From assembly GCA_949296355.1 (NCBI GenBank), contig CASFPS010000011.1, positions 1 through 61,951 on the forward strand: DNA of 61,951 nucleotides. The letters run 5' to 3'. Position 1 is the stretch's first letter; each line of letters begins with the position of its first letter. Positions 7,490 through 15,390 of the stretch are shown piece after piece. The notes below the pieces were generated by a model. That model saw only the letters and a list, made by a program, of their open reading frames with translations, was not told the origin of the DNA and ran no database searches. The DNA is from an uncultured bacterium (lineage in GTDB: Bacteria; Cyanobacteriota; Vampirovibrionia; Gastranaerophilales; Gastranaerophilaceae). A program made the position numbers and the translations under genes.

Positions 7490-7616
7490 GGGTTTTTGAA
7501 AAAATGTTTACAATTTGTTACACTAACCCCCGCAAACCCGCACTGTTAGAGGATTAACAAAAGTATACAAAGATATAATTCCGGAATATGACAAAAGAAT
7601 ACATCTTTAACAAAAT

Positions 7617-7677
7617 ATGCCAAGAACTCTGTTCAAAACGATACTCAATCGTTTTGGACAGAGGAAGTCAAATCCGG
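7617..7677. repeat. Hairpin direct repeat flanking the zeta module, copy 1
   Basis: A 16-bp stem (7627-7642 with 7648-7663, one G-T pair) encloses the loop ACTCA. Flanking bases (TATGCCAAGAA.. and ..AGTCAAATCCGG) match copy 2 at 8510-8573. Together the two copies bracket the kinase and its small partner gene. Confidence 0.75.
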
Positions 7678-7691
7678 AAGAATTGATAACA

Positions 7692-7856
7692 TTATGAAAA
7701 ACTGTATTGAGTTGTAATTTCTCCATTCGGCAGTTCAAAAATAATTTTACCGTTTATGCTGTATACGTTCGGAATACCGTTTTTACGGTTATTTTCCTGA
7801 GCTTTTTTTATAGCTCTGTTACCAAGTTTTAACAGTTTTTCAGATAACTTTGTCAT
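7692..7856 (-). CDS. 54-aa protein, candidate antitoxin of the zeta-like kinase
   Basis: The 54-aa frame has a basic amphipathic N-terminal helix (KLSEKLLKLGNRAIKKAQ) followed by GIPNVYSINGKIIFELPNGE, a short beta hairpin with a G-x-P/Y-x-x-NG pattern. Small proteins of this shape (helix, then a G/P-x-x-Y-x-x-G-x segment) commonly sit beside zeta-family kinases. Its ATG overlaps the TGA of the kinase gene (ATGA), implying translational coupling, so the kinase is encoded first and the small protein second. Antitoxin activity is an inference from gene pairing only. Confidence 0.65.
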   Translation of the reverse strand: MTKLSEKLLKLGNRAIKKAQENNRKNGIPNVYSINGKIIFELPNGEITTQYSFS

Positions 7857-8425
7857 TGTTTAAAATCCTTTATAAATTCATTATACAAATTTTCGTTGTA
7901 TATTTCAATCTTACTATCGCCGGATTGAGCAACTAAAATATACTCTGATGTTCCGTTATAGAACAAATTCCATTCATCAACCAAGTTTTTGTATATATTC
8001 CAAAAATTCTCTTTACTTCTGTAAAATCTTCTTATTATGTCACCTTTGGGAATATTGTGTCCGCCATTTAATACTCGGATTCTAATTCTGTTTTCGCATA
8101 AAATCGGACTATCAAGATAAGAATAGATTAAAACGATAAAATATCCTAAATACTTAGCTTTTTGAATAATTTTTATGTGATTTCTACCCGCAAGAGTCGT
8201 TTCTATAGCGAAAGATTTTTGTTTGTTTAGCAGTTTTTCCAGCTTTTCTAAAACAATCTTGCCAGCTTTTATTTTTACACTTTCAATATTTTCGGGACAG
8301 ATTTCTTTTGCGACTTCATCCGCATTTAAAAATTCAAGATTTTCTGAGGGCAAAAATTCACTTGCTAAGGTGCTTTTTCCGCTGCCATTTGCACCTGCAA
8401 TTATGTATAAAATCTTATCCTGCAT
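7853..8425 (-). CDS. Zeta-toxin-like P-loop kinase
   Basis: The 190-aa protein has a Walker A GANGSGKST at residues 11-19, then FLNADEVAKE (Asp36, the position of the catalytic Asp in zeta/PezT kinases), and AIETTLAGR near residues 73-81. The C-terminal part has the Arg-rich RNRIRIR-type segment used for phosphate binding. Zeta kinases phosphorylate UDP-N-acetylglucosamine and poison wall synthesis; other members of the superfamily are housekeeping kinases, so toxicity is not certain. The gene is coupled to a 54-aa gene and the pair is bracketed by hairpin direct repeats, suggesting a mobile cassette. A possible TTAACT-17-TAGCAT promoter ends 6 nt before the ATG, again hinting at a leaderless start. 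Confidence 0.8.
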   Translation of the reverse strand: MQDKILYIIAGANGSGKSTLASEFLPSENLEFLNADEVAKEICPENIESVKIKAGKIVLEKLEKLLNKQKSFAIETTLAGRNHIKIIQKAKYLGYFIVLIYSYLDSPILCENRIRIRVLNGGHNIPKGDIIRRFYRSKENFWNIYKNLVDEWNLFYNGTSEYILVAQSGDSKIEIYNENLYNEFIKDFKQ

Positions 8426-8509
8426 AGAATTATGCTAACACAAATGTAATAATAAGTTAATAATAAAATTTTCGGCTTGCAGTAAAAGACTAGCTCTTTA
8501 TCCCCAAAA

Positions 8510-8573
8510 ATATGCAAAGAACTCTGTTCAAAACGATTGAGTATCGTTTTGAATAGAGGGAGTCGAGTCCGAC
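8510..8573. repeat. Hairpin direct repeat flanking the zeta module, copy 2
   Basis: The same 16-bp stem as copy 1 (8522-8537 with 8543-8558) encloses the loop TGAGT, which is the exact reverse complement of the copy 1 loop. The flanks match copy 1. A GTCGAGTCCGACGGGAGTCGG segment follows. Confidence 0.75.
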
Positions 8574-8645
8574 GGGAGTCGGTGAGACGTATATAAGATA
8601 TAATTCCGAGTTGCGGAAATAAAATATATTATTGACAAAAAAATA

Positions 8646-8718
8646 TGCCGCAACTCGGAATTGAACCAAGGACACAGGGATTTTCAGTCCCTTGCTCTAC
8701 CAACTGAGCTATTGCGGC
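8646..8718 (-). tRNA. tRNA-Phe (anticodon GAA)
   Basis: The reverse strand folds with acceptor GCCGCAA/TTGCGGC, D-arm GCTC..GAGC, anticodon loop CTGAAAA (GAA), and T-arm CTTGG-TTCAATT-CCGAG. The discriminator is A and CCA is not encoded. The 5' part of this gene and its upstream DNA are duplicated next to it. Confidence 0.95.
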
Positions 8719-8868
8719 ATATTTTATTTAATTATCACGGGGTTGGTAGAGCAAGCTCTACGTTTTCCCTATACGTTTCGCCTCTCGGCTCCACTGGGGG
8801 AGCTATTGCGGCATATTTTATTTAATTATCACGGGGTTGGTAGAGCAAGCTCTACGTTTTCCCTATAT
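8706..8868. repeat. Tandem duplication of tRNA-Phe 5' end plus upstream DNA
   Basis: About 68 bp beginning GAGCTATTGCGGCATATTTT, which is the tRNA-Phe 5' end (minus strand) and its upstream region, occur at about 8706-8773 and again at 8800-8867. Each copy carries the palindrome TAGAGCAAGCTCTA, a variant of the GTGGAGCAAGCTCCAC family. The second copy contains only the first ~15 nt of the tRNA. The 93-codon frame over this DNA is not a gene. Confidence 0.85.
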
Positions 8869-9012
8869 TATCACGGAATTGGCAGCGCCCTGCCGTTCCC
8901 TATGCTTTCTAACTTACAGCCCCTTAAAGAAGCCTTCCAGCATATTTTTATTCTACTTGCTAAAGATTATTAATCAAGTCTTTTTTGTAAACTACTCGTC
9001 TAATTAGTGACA

Positions 9013-9555
9013 TTAATTCTGCGGAGCAAGCCAGGCAGTAACGTTTCTGCCTTCTATCATAGGCTTCTTCTCGACAACAACAGGGTCATTTGCTAAATCT
9101 GTAATAAATCTGTTTGCAAGCTCTACTGCCAGAGCAGAATGCTGCATTTCCCTGCCTCTAAGCATTACAACAATTTTAACTTTATTACCCTGAGAAATAA
9201 ATTTTCTGATATTTTTCAATCTTACTTCGTAATCGTGAGTATCTATTTTATAACGTACTTTAATTTCTTTTATATCAATAACGTGTTGTTTTTTCTTAGC
9301 TTCTTTTGCCTTTTTTTCCAACTCGTATTTATACTTACCGTAGTTTAAAATCTTTGCTACCGGAGGAGCCTGATTCGGGCTGATTACCACTAAATCTAAA
9401 TCGGCTTCTTCTGCCATTCTTAATGCTTGTGATGTCGGTACAATTCCGTGATTATTACCATTTTCATCAATCAATCTTACTTCTTTTGCTCTGATTCTTT
9501 CGTTTATCAGAGGCTTGTCCTTGCCTTTATTCTGGCTTCTTTCTTCGTTTGCGAT
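9013..9555 (-). CDS. infC: Translation initiation factor IF-3, apparent AUC start
   Basis: IF-3 binds the 30S subunit, checks start-codon pairing and blocks subunit rejoining. The 180-aa product has the N-domain (INERIRAKEVRLIDENGNNHG), the basic linker helix (YKYELEKKAKEAKKKQ) and the C-domain (EIKVRYKIDTHDYEVRLKN..GNKVKIVVMLRGREM). A ribosome site GGAG at 9567-9564 lies 8 nt before an ATC codon at 9555. A TTG at 9573 lies upstream of that site, so ATC is the better start. A non-AUG infC start is known in E. coli (AUU) as the basis of IF-3 autoregulation. rpmI and rplT, its usual partners, are absent; tRNA-Phe lies downstream. Confidence 0.93.
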   Translation of the reverse strand: MANEERSQNKGKDKPLINERIRAKEVRLIDENGNNHGIVPTSQALRMAEEADLDLVVISPNQAPPVAKILNYGKYKYELEKKAKEAKKKQHVIDIKEIKVRYKIDTHDYEVRLKNIRKFISQGNKVKIVVMLRGREMQHSALAVELANRFITDLANDPVVVEKKPMIEGRNVTAWLAPQN

Positions 9556-9624
9556 GGTTTTATCTCCTTTCAATTCTTTACTAATATTTATAATATCATG
9601 CCAAAATCTATTTTCAAGTATCCG

Positions 9625-10671
9625 CTAATTCTCAGCTACATAATCCCTGCTAATTGCAAGCCATTTGTACCCTTCATTGCCCTGAGGAATATCTGTTACA
9701 AATGTTCCGCCCCAGCGTCCGCGGACAAAGGTTATATACCCCTCTTCCGACAGATTATCAAGTGCTTTTTTTACGGTTTTGGCGCTCACCCCGTACTGTT
9801 TTGCAAATTCCGCTATCGATGGCAGTCTGGAGCCAACCTCACAATTTTCAATAATATAATTATTCAGTTTTATCTCAACCCTCTCATAATGATACTGAAT
9901 ATTTTTATTTATATTATTAACAACAACAGTACCGTATTGTCCGCGTCTTGTATACAAAATCCCTTCTTTTGAAAGCAATTTAAGCGCGTCATGGATTGTT
10001 TTTATACTTACATTAAATTTTTGCGCCCATTCCTGATTAACAGGCAGCTTCTCACCTGCATGATAATTCCCGCTTATATATAATTTTATTTCTCCAGCAA
10101 TTTTCTCCACAAGGGTCTGAACCTGAACATCTTCTAATTGAAAATCCGTTCTTGTTACGACAAAAATATTATTTTCTTTTTTGATAATTCCTTCGCTAAT
10201 CAGACTGCCTATTGCAATTCTGATTGTAGCAGGAGAAATTCCGGTTATTGAACCGAGTTTTCTGATTGAAATAAGGCAATCACCGGGCTTATATCCATTC
10301 TCGCAAAGATATTTTTTTATCGCTTCTGCTGCAAATTCCCTTTTAGATGTCAGTTTTTTTGTTGTATTATTTCCGCATCCGTCCTTAATATAAGTGCCGA
10401 TTCTTTGTTTTGACTCCAGAAGTCCATAGTCCTCTACAAATCTGAAAACACTCTGTATAGTCCCCTTGCTCACTCCGGTATGGAATGCCAAATCTCCCTT
10501 TGAAGGCAGCAGGTCATAAGGCTTGATACTTCCTTTTTTCAATGATTTTTCTATCCAGGCTATCAGCCACGACGATATTTTATTAACCTTGTTCTCACCC
10601 GGTGCAAAACTGTGAACATGCGGCGCCATCTCTGCAACAGTTATTTGCCTCGGCAGATTACTTTGTGACAT
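9625..10671 (-). CDS. Regulator with four tandem GntR-type winged helices
   Basis: The 348-aa protein contains four GntR-family DNA-binding domains and no recognisable effector domain. They centre on LPSKGDLAFHTGVSKGTIQS (about residues 53-97), ISIRKLGSITGISPATIRIA (~128-175), LPVNQEWAQKFNVSIKTIHD (~203-252) and LPSIAEFAKQYGVSAKTVKK (~286-333). The first, third and fourth end with the wing signature G-T/GT-V; the second is more diverged. Ordinary GntR regulators have one such domain plus a ligand-binding domain. It is monocistronic and divergent from a repeat block. Its role is unknown; it could bridge distant sites or bind repeated DNA. Confidence 0.85.
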   Translation of the reverse strand: MSQSNLPRQITVAEMAPHVHSFAPGENKVNKISSWLIAWIEKSLKKGSIKPYDLLPSKGDLAFHTGVSKGTIQSVFRFVEDYGLLESKQRIGTYIKDGCGNNTTKKLTSKREFAAEAIKKYLCENGYKPGDCLISIRKLGSITGISPATIRIAIGSLISEGIIKKENNIFVVTRTDFQLEDVQVQTLVEKIAGEIKLYISGNYHAGEKLPVNQEWAQKFNVSIKTIHDALKLLSKEGILYTRRGQYGTVVVNNINKNIQYHYERVEIKLNNYIIENCEVGSRLPSIAEFAKQYGVSAKTVKKALDNLSEEGYITFVRGRWGGTFVTDIPQGNEGYKWLAISRDYVAEN

Positions 10672-10784
10672 AGATTTTCCTTTTATTGGGTTATTCTACA
10701 ATAATACTCAATAATATAAAAACATTCAATATGATGTGAAGATATATTAAAGGCGTTGTTTGCCGGAACTTTAGTATTGCAGTT

Positions 10785-11250
10785 ATTGGCTGAGAAAAGT
10801 AGGTTGAGTGAAACCAAACAATAATCTGAATGGATTGCCGCGGCGCTCACGCGCCTCGCAAGGACAGCACTCCGGCGGGTAAACCTACTAGTTAGGTGTC
10901 AATGCGGGGGTAAATGATTTTAGTCATAAGTTAAGGCTACGAGTCCCACGTCATTGCGAGGGAATAACCATTCAGCCCGAAGCAATCCAAAACAAATGTG
11001 ACAATTTAATAAAAAATGGATTGCCACAAAAATCAAAGTTAATGTCGGCTTTATCAAGCCAACCTACATTTCTGCCACACTACAATCAAACATAAGCGTG
11101 CATTCCCTCTCTCTTTGCAAAAACATCCTGCTTGTAGAATTACATACCAAACCAATACATATACCCCCTTTTGAGGAAGGGTAAAACAACAGCATTAGCG
11201 TGGAGCAAGCTCCACGCTAATGCCACTTAAAAATTATTGTTGGAATACAT
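10785..11250. repeat. Intergenic block of dispersed palindromic repeats
   Basis: No gene is supported. The block carries a GGATTGCCGCGGCGCTCACG..CGCAAGGA unit (10832-10865), GGGGGTAAATGA units, further CATTGCGAGG and GGATTGCC fragments, and GCGTGGAGCAAGCTCCACGC near 11199-11218. Confidence 0.8.
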
Positions 11251-11274
11251 CCCGCGATTTATAAACAAGATTTA

Positions 11275-11463
11275 CTAATCCAGAAGAGCTTCCAGAATTG
11301 CAGCATTTTTACCAGCCATTGTATTAGCTTTAACTCTGCTTTTGTACATGTAGCTTCTTAATGCTTCTCTGATTAATTCTGAACGTGTTCTGTTTTCGCC
11401 CTCTGCAACTTTGTCAATTCTGTCTAAAAATTCTTCAGGCATTGAAATTAGTACTCTTGCCAT
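11275..11463 (-). CDS. Ribbon-helix-helix (CopG-type) DNA-binding protein, 62 aa
   Basis: The first 45 residues follow the ribbon-helix-helix pattern: a short strand (RVLISMPEEF), helix 1 (FLDRIDKVAEGE), the turn NRTRSE, and helix 2 (LIREALRSYMY). Such dimers bind DNA with the strand pair and usually act as small repressors or antitoxins. AAGGAG precedes the ATG at good spacing. No toxin gene is adjacent, and the gene stands alone between a repeat block and the divergent HD-GYP gene, so it may be a free regulator. Confidence 0.85.
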   Translation of the reverse strand: MARVLISMPEEFLDRIDKVAEGENRTRSELIREALRSYMYKSRVKANTMAGKNAAILEALLD

Positions 11464-11721
11464 ATATTTCTCCTTTACTGTATAGTGATTACTGATATCC
11501 TATATATATAAAGTTGCGGAAAAAATAAAAATTGCTTTTTTGAAAGCAAATGTTAAGTTATATTAAGTTTACATTTTTTGAATCTTTTTCTTTGCTATTA
11601 TTAATATTTAACTAAAGTTCATTTTAAGATTTATTGTAAAAATTTGTAAAAAGTATTAGCCACCCGGGCAATTTATAATTAAAAAAATACTTTATATGAC
11701 TATAGGTAGAAAATTTAGTGT

Positions 11722-12480
11722 GTGAAGATGACTTTCGTATATAATACCCCGATATTCAATAAAATTAATATTCCGAACTTACAGTTCCGCTCTGCGGCAG
11801 TAAATCAGACAGAGCCAGCCGGAATAAAACAGGATTCCTTTGCAACAAATCCTTTGTATGCAAATTTTGTTGACAAAAACACCTTAACGCGTATTGCAAA
11901 GTCTAACCCGCAGATTATGAGTTTATTAAAAGAGAATAATATCCGCCTGAATGTGAATTCTAATGAGCTGGAAAAACTAAAACACGGGCATTTGATGGAT
12001 ACGCGTATAACTGCTGCAAAAATGTATTCTGCACTTCCTGCAGATATCAAAGCTAATATTAACCTGAGCGACCTGCAGCAGGCATCAATGCTTCACGACT
12101 ATGGCAAAGTTTTAATTCCGGAAAAAATTCTCAATAAAACAAGTAAACTTAATGACAAAGAACGCCGGATTATGAAGCTGCATTCAGAATTAGGCTACGA
12201 GCTTTTGAAGGATCAGGGAGTAAAAGAGGAAGTTCTGAATCTGGTTAAATATCACCACCAGACACCTGATGGAAGCGGTTATCCGGAAATCACGAACGGA
12301 TTCAAACCTGAAATCCCATCCCAGATTCTGACTGCCGCAGATAAATACTCTGCTCTCAGAGAAAAGAGAAGTTACAAAGACGCCCTTTCAAGAGACGAGG
12401 CTCTTGAAATAATTAAGAAAGATGTTGAAAAAGGTTTGATTTCTCCGGAAGTATATAGTGCGTTGGAAAAAAGTGTTTAG
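11722..12480 (+). CDS. HD-GYP domain protein with FRSA-type N-terminal motif
   Basis: The 252-aa protein carries an HD-GYP phosphodiesterase domain (residues ~85-250): HGH at 88-90, HDYGK at 125-129, a metal-binding His at 154, HH at 178-179 and GSGYP at 184-188, with AADKYSA later. All metal ligands of cyclic-di-GMP phosphodiesterases are present, so activity is plausible. The N-terminal ~45 residues are low-complexity and include QFRSA (21-25), matching the short Phe-centred motif seen in neighbouring proteins. The start could be GTG at 11722 or ATG at 11728; neither has a clear ribosome site. It ends 4 nt into the convergent gene at 12477. Confidence 0.8.
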   Translation: MKMTFVYNTPIFNKINIPNLQFRSAAVNQTEPAGIKQDSFATNPLYANFVDKNTLTRIAKSNPQIMSLLKENNIRLNVNSNELEKLKHGHLMDTRITAAKMYSALPADIKANINLSDLQQASMLHDYGKVLIPEKILNKTSKLNDKERRIMKLHSELGYELLKDQGVKEEVLNLVKYHHQTPDGSGYPEITNGFKPEIPSQILTAADKYSALREKRSYKDALSRDEALEIIKKDVEKGLISPEVYSALEKSV

Positions 12481-12743
12481 GCGAGCAACAACGTCAAAAG
12501 TTTTATAGTTTTTACGGCTAAAGATGTGCCGTCTTTTATTTTAACATTATTACAAATGTTTTTAATAGCTTGTCCGCCTCTTACAAAATTTTCATACAGT
12601 TTTGCATAAGTTTTGACTCTCTTAGCTTTAGCATTTTGGATAATTTTTAATAGTGTTTGTGTATATTTTATATCCTGCTTAGAATAACCAGCCCTTTTTG
12701 TAAAATCTACTATTGTATTATATTGTTCACCATACTTATTCAT
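12477..12743 (-). CDS. Small helical protein, 88 aa
   Basis: No family is recognised. The protein is basic and helical with a hydrophobic C-terminus (TIKLLTLLLA). I chose the ATG at 12743: it shares an A with the TAA of the preceding 63-aa gene (TAATG), a typical coupled start, whereas the longer frame begins at a TTG inside that gene. It is the last gene of a three-gene minus-strand unit after the M16-like protein. Confidence 0.5.
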   Translation of the reverse strand: MNKYGEQYNTIVDFTKRAGYSKQDIKYTQTLLKIIQNAKAKRVKTYAKLYENFVRGGQAIKNICNNVKIKDGTSLAVKTIKLLTLLLA

Positions 12744-12934
12744 TATGATTTTGATGCTTCTTCTTTCATCCGGTTCCAATTAATTGGCATATATGCAACT
12801 AGTGGTGTTGTGGCTAGAAATGCTTCTTTTTTGATAAATTTATCTTTAAATTTATTAAATAAATTTTTAACAGGATATATATCCTTGTTTTTATTTTTTA
12901 CATATTTAGATAAACTAACTGGCGCAATTTTCAT
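12743..12934 (-). CDS. Small basic protein, 63 aa
   Basis: The frame starts MKIAPVSLSKYVKNKNKD, has a Lys/Phe-rich middle and a short hydrophobic stretch (FLATTPLVAYMPI). AGAGG lies 8 nt before the ATG. The start overlaps the last 20 nt of the upstream M16-like gene, and its stop is fused to the start of the 88-aa gene, so the three are an operon. The N-terminus (MKIxPVxxS) resembles the leader region of neighbouring proteins but lacks the Phe-centred core. Function unknown. Confidence 0.5.
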   Translation of the reverse strand: MKIAPVSLSKYVKNKNKDIYPVKNLFNKFKDKFIKKEAFLATTPLVAYMPINWNRMKEEASKS

Positions 12935-14402
12935 TGTAAACCTCTTTTAAATTTTCCCCATTTATGACAATAACAGGTTTCTGATTGATGACATATTTGC
13001 TAATAGCCTGTTTTATGTCAGAAGCCTCTATAGAATCATTAATTTCATATAAATTAAATAAATTATACCCAAGATTATATAATGCATTATTGTTATAATT
13101 AACATCAAATTCATTATTTAATGCATTTTGCCAAAATTCTTTTTTATAGCTTTTTATTCCCTCCAACTCCTTTTTAAAATCTTGTTTAAATAAATCGTAT
13201 AACATACCTTTTTCCACCATTATTGCATTATCAATATTCACAAAATTTTTCATTTCCTCTTTCGGAGGATTAAATTTAAAATTCAAAAAGGCATTATTAA
13301 AAGTTGAAGAAGAATTTAGCGTTATTGGCAAGGAATATTGTTGAGTTAGGGAATCCTCCGTAATATACGGTTTACGAAGGAAATTTGCTAAAATATTTGT
13401 ATAATCGCAAATTAATTTATCTCTGTATGAAGTATCGTTACAAGGGTAGTACAGCTCCACTAATGAATCATTTTTTTTATTCACAAAGACTTTTTCTTTA
13501 TCATTCGGGTGAAATGTAGTTGTTGATTTGTCAGCTGTATTATGACGTAAATAAGGATTCTCAATATTATTATTCAAAATTTTAAAAATAGAATCCTTAT
13601 TTTTGTTAAAAAATTCTTTGTCCAAAGTTATATAATATTGAGCCTCGGAGTTATTTATACATTCCTTATAATATTTTTTTATATCATTAAGTTTTATATT
13701 TTTAATTTCTTCAATAACATCATTATCTGAACGCAAATCGGAATTAGCCGCTGCAAGCATCTCTACCGGCGACATTTTTTTGTTGGATAATTGTATTTCC
13801 TTAACTAAATCATTTTTTATATCATTCAGATCCTGTTGAGTAAAATTAGGGGTATTTATTATTTTATTAAATTCTTGAAGTTTTTCACATTGTGTCTTAT
13901 TAACAGTTGTCACAAGAGTATAAAAACCTTGATTATTTTTTACAACATTTGTATTGTTATCTTTTTGATTAACAAGTTTATTTAATAGACGAACACAAAT
14001 CTCTTTTTTAATAAGCGACTCATTTTTCTGATAATCTCCATTAACATATAATTTAACTTGAATCCTGCTGGCATATTTTTTCATGTTCGGATTTTCATCA
14101 ATAAATACCTGAAGATTCGTGTCAGGAAATTCATACACGTGAATGTTCGGCAAATCAAGGTGGTCTTTGCCTTCAACTTTTTTGTCGTACAAACTAGTTA
14201 CTTCGACAGGTTTAGCAAGGTTTTTGAAGGTTATACCGCTCATGCCGGCAAACGCCCGACCAACTTTGTAATTGAGAGGGTATAATTCTGTTTCTCGTGC
14301 AGTAAAAGAAGATTTTTCATCAGATTTTTTTGTCTCAAATCTTGAATATCTATTTATACTGTTAACACCTATAGGATTTATCACACAAATACCTTCTTTC
14401 AA
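12915..14402 (-). CDS. M16-like (insulinase fold) protein lacking the zinc site
   Basis: The 495-aa protein resembles a single M16 half-pair. The segment around residues 85-130 (LPNIHVYEFPDTNLQVFIDENPN, KKYASRIQVKLYVNGD) matches the first strand of an M16 domain. Helical regions follow (TQQDLNDIKNDLVKEI) and a second domain begins near residue 300 (VFVNKKNDSLVELYYPCNDTSY). The HxxEH zinc motif of active M16 peptidases is not present. I infer an inactive or adaptor-type homologue; the similarity is weak and should be tested. The N-terminus has SSFTARET (~31-38) and GITFKNL (~55-61), like the leader motif of neighbours. The gene leads the operon 14402-12477. Confidence 0.45.
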   Translation of the reverse strand: MKEGICVINPIGVNSINRYSRFETKKSDEKSSFTARETELYPLNYKVGRAFAGMSGITFKNLAKPVEVTSLYDKKVEGKDHLDLPNIHVYEFPDTNLQVFIDENPNMKKYASRIQVKLYVNGDYQKNESLIKKEICVRLLNKLVNQKDNNTNVVKNNQGFYTLVTTVNKTQCEKLQEFNKIINTPNFTQQDLNDIKNDLVKEIQLSNKKMSPVEMLAAANSDLRSDNDVIEEIKNIKLNDIKKYYKECINNSEAQYYITLDKEFFNKNKDSIFKILNNNIENPYLRHNTADKSTTTFHPNDKEKVFVNKKNDSLVELYYPCNDTSYRDKLICDYTNILANFLRKPYITEDSLTQQYSLPITLNSSSTFNNAFLNFKFNPPKEEMKNFVNIDNAIMVEKGMLYDLFKQDFKKELEGIKSYKKEFWQNALNNEFDVNYNNNALYNLGYNLFNLYEINDSIEASDIKQAISKYVINQKPVIVINGENLKEVYNENCAS

Positions 14403-14505
14403 CTATTTTAAAAACCGCTAATAATAAAAATTGACAATATATTGAACAAATTTAACAAAAATTTACATCTTATCAAAAAAATTTTTTCTGTGATTTATAA
14501 CTAAT

Positions 14506-15345
14506 ATGAAAATTCAGCAAGATAATTTAAATTTTCGTGCAGGAATGACGAAGGCAATCAGACAGGAGATTAATTCTGTAGATGTAAATAAAATATCTAA
14601 TATGCTTTTTAGAGAAAACGGCATTGTAAGCGACTTTAAGCAAAATAAAGTTGCTGCCTGGTGTTCGCTAAAATGCGTTGAATTAATACAAACACTGAAT
14701 AAAAATTATAACCTCAAACTAGGGCTTCCGCAAGGATTATTTGTTGAAGATTTTAAAGAATTACATATAAATGACAAGATAGCTACAGGTACTACAAACT
14801 TTCTTCCAACACGGCTCTACGAAAACAGTAACGAAATAGTTCCGGAAAATACAATATTTTTCAACGAATTTAAAGGATTAAATCACAAAAATGGCAATGA
14901 ATACTGGGACAAAATTGATAAATGGGCAGATATAAATTTTGATGAACATATCTCTGCGACAGATTTTTTTATGGAAATATTTATACATGAATTTGCCCAT
15001 GTAGTACATAATAATAATTTATTAAAAAATATGAGCATGCCAAAACTTGCAGAAAAACTTAAACTGACCCAAAATCCGATTTATCTGCGCAAATTTCAGG
15101 ATAAATACGAAAACCGGCTTGATAAGATATGCACTTACGCTTCTTCCCATCCTTTTGAAGCTGTTGCCTGCGACTTATCAAAAAGAATTATTGATAATAC
15201 TGATAAAAATACTTTGGAAATAAGAAAAAATATCGTTTCACAAAGTCCTTATGAAAGAACAAATTTTATAACAAGAAAATTAAAATACAAAGATATACTT
15301 GATAAACTGCTCAATTCCATCTGGCGGGGCAAGATTGATATATAA
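14506..15345 (+). CDS. HExxH zinc metallopeptidase with NFRAG N-terminal motif
   Basis: This 279-aa protein has IFIHEFAHVVHNNN with His161-Glu162-His165 as a zincin active site. Glu218 in SSHPFEAVACDL, about 50 residues on, could be the third ligand in gluzincin style. There is no classical signal peptide; instead the N-terminus reads MKIQQDNLNFRAGM, with NFRAG at 9-13. I recognise no named family. It is transcribed divergently from the M16-like gene and ends at a bidirectional terminator. A TATAAC box lies only 4 nt before the ATG and no ribosome site is visible, so the mRNA may be nearly leaderless. Confidence 0.65.
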   Translation: MKIQQDNLNFRAGMTKAIRQEINSVDVNKISNMLFRENGIVSDFKQNKVAAWCSLKCVELIQTLNKNYNLKLGLPQGLFVEDFKELHINDKIATGTTNFLPTRLYENSNEIVPENTIFFNEFKGLNHKNGNEYWDKIDKWADINFDEHISATDFFMEIFIHEFAHVVHNNNLLKNMSMPKLAEKLKLTQNPIYLRKFQDKYENRLDKICTYASSHPFEAVACDLSKRIIDNTDKNTLEIRKNIVSQSPYERTNFITRKLKYKDILDKLLNSIWRGKIDI

Positions 15346-15353
15346 ATACTAAA

Positions 15354-15388
15354 CGGGCGGGTTCTAAAACAACCCGCCCGATATTTTT
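15354..15388 (+). terminator. Bidirectional terminator
   Basis: A 10-bp GC-rich stem CGGGCGGGTT / AACCCGCCCG with a 7-nt loop is followed by ATATTTTT. It lies between the zinc peptidase gene and the converging GAF/HD-GYP gene. Confidence 0.9.
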
Positions 15389-15390
15389 GA

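Noticed and set aside
5492-8718. Integrative element between tRNA-Pro and tRNA-Phe
   Set aside because: No integrase gene and no repeat of the tRNA-Pro 3' end (attL/attR) was found. The patch looks accessory, but integration at the tRNA cannot be shown.
8692-8973. 93-codon frame with internal repetition
   Set aside because: Its repetition is the tandem duplication of the tRNA-Phe 5' end; not a protein gene.
11614-11650. TAAAGTTC upstream of the HD-GYP gene as a fourth sigma-28 promoter
   Set aside because: No GCCG-type -10 lies 11 bp downstream.
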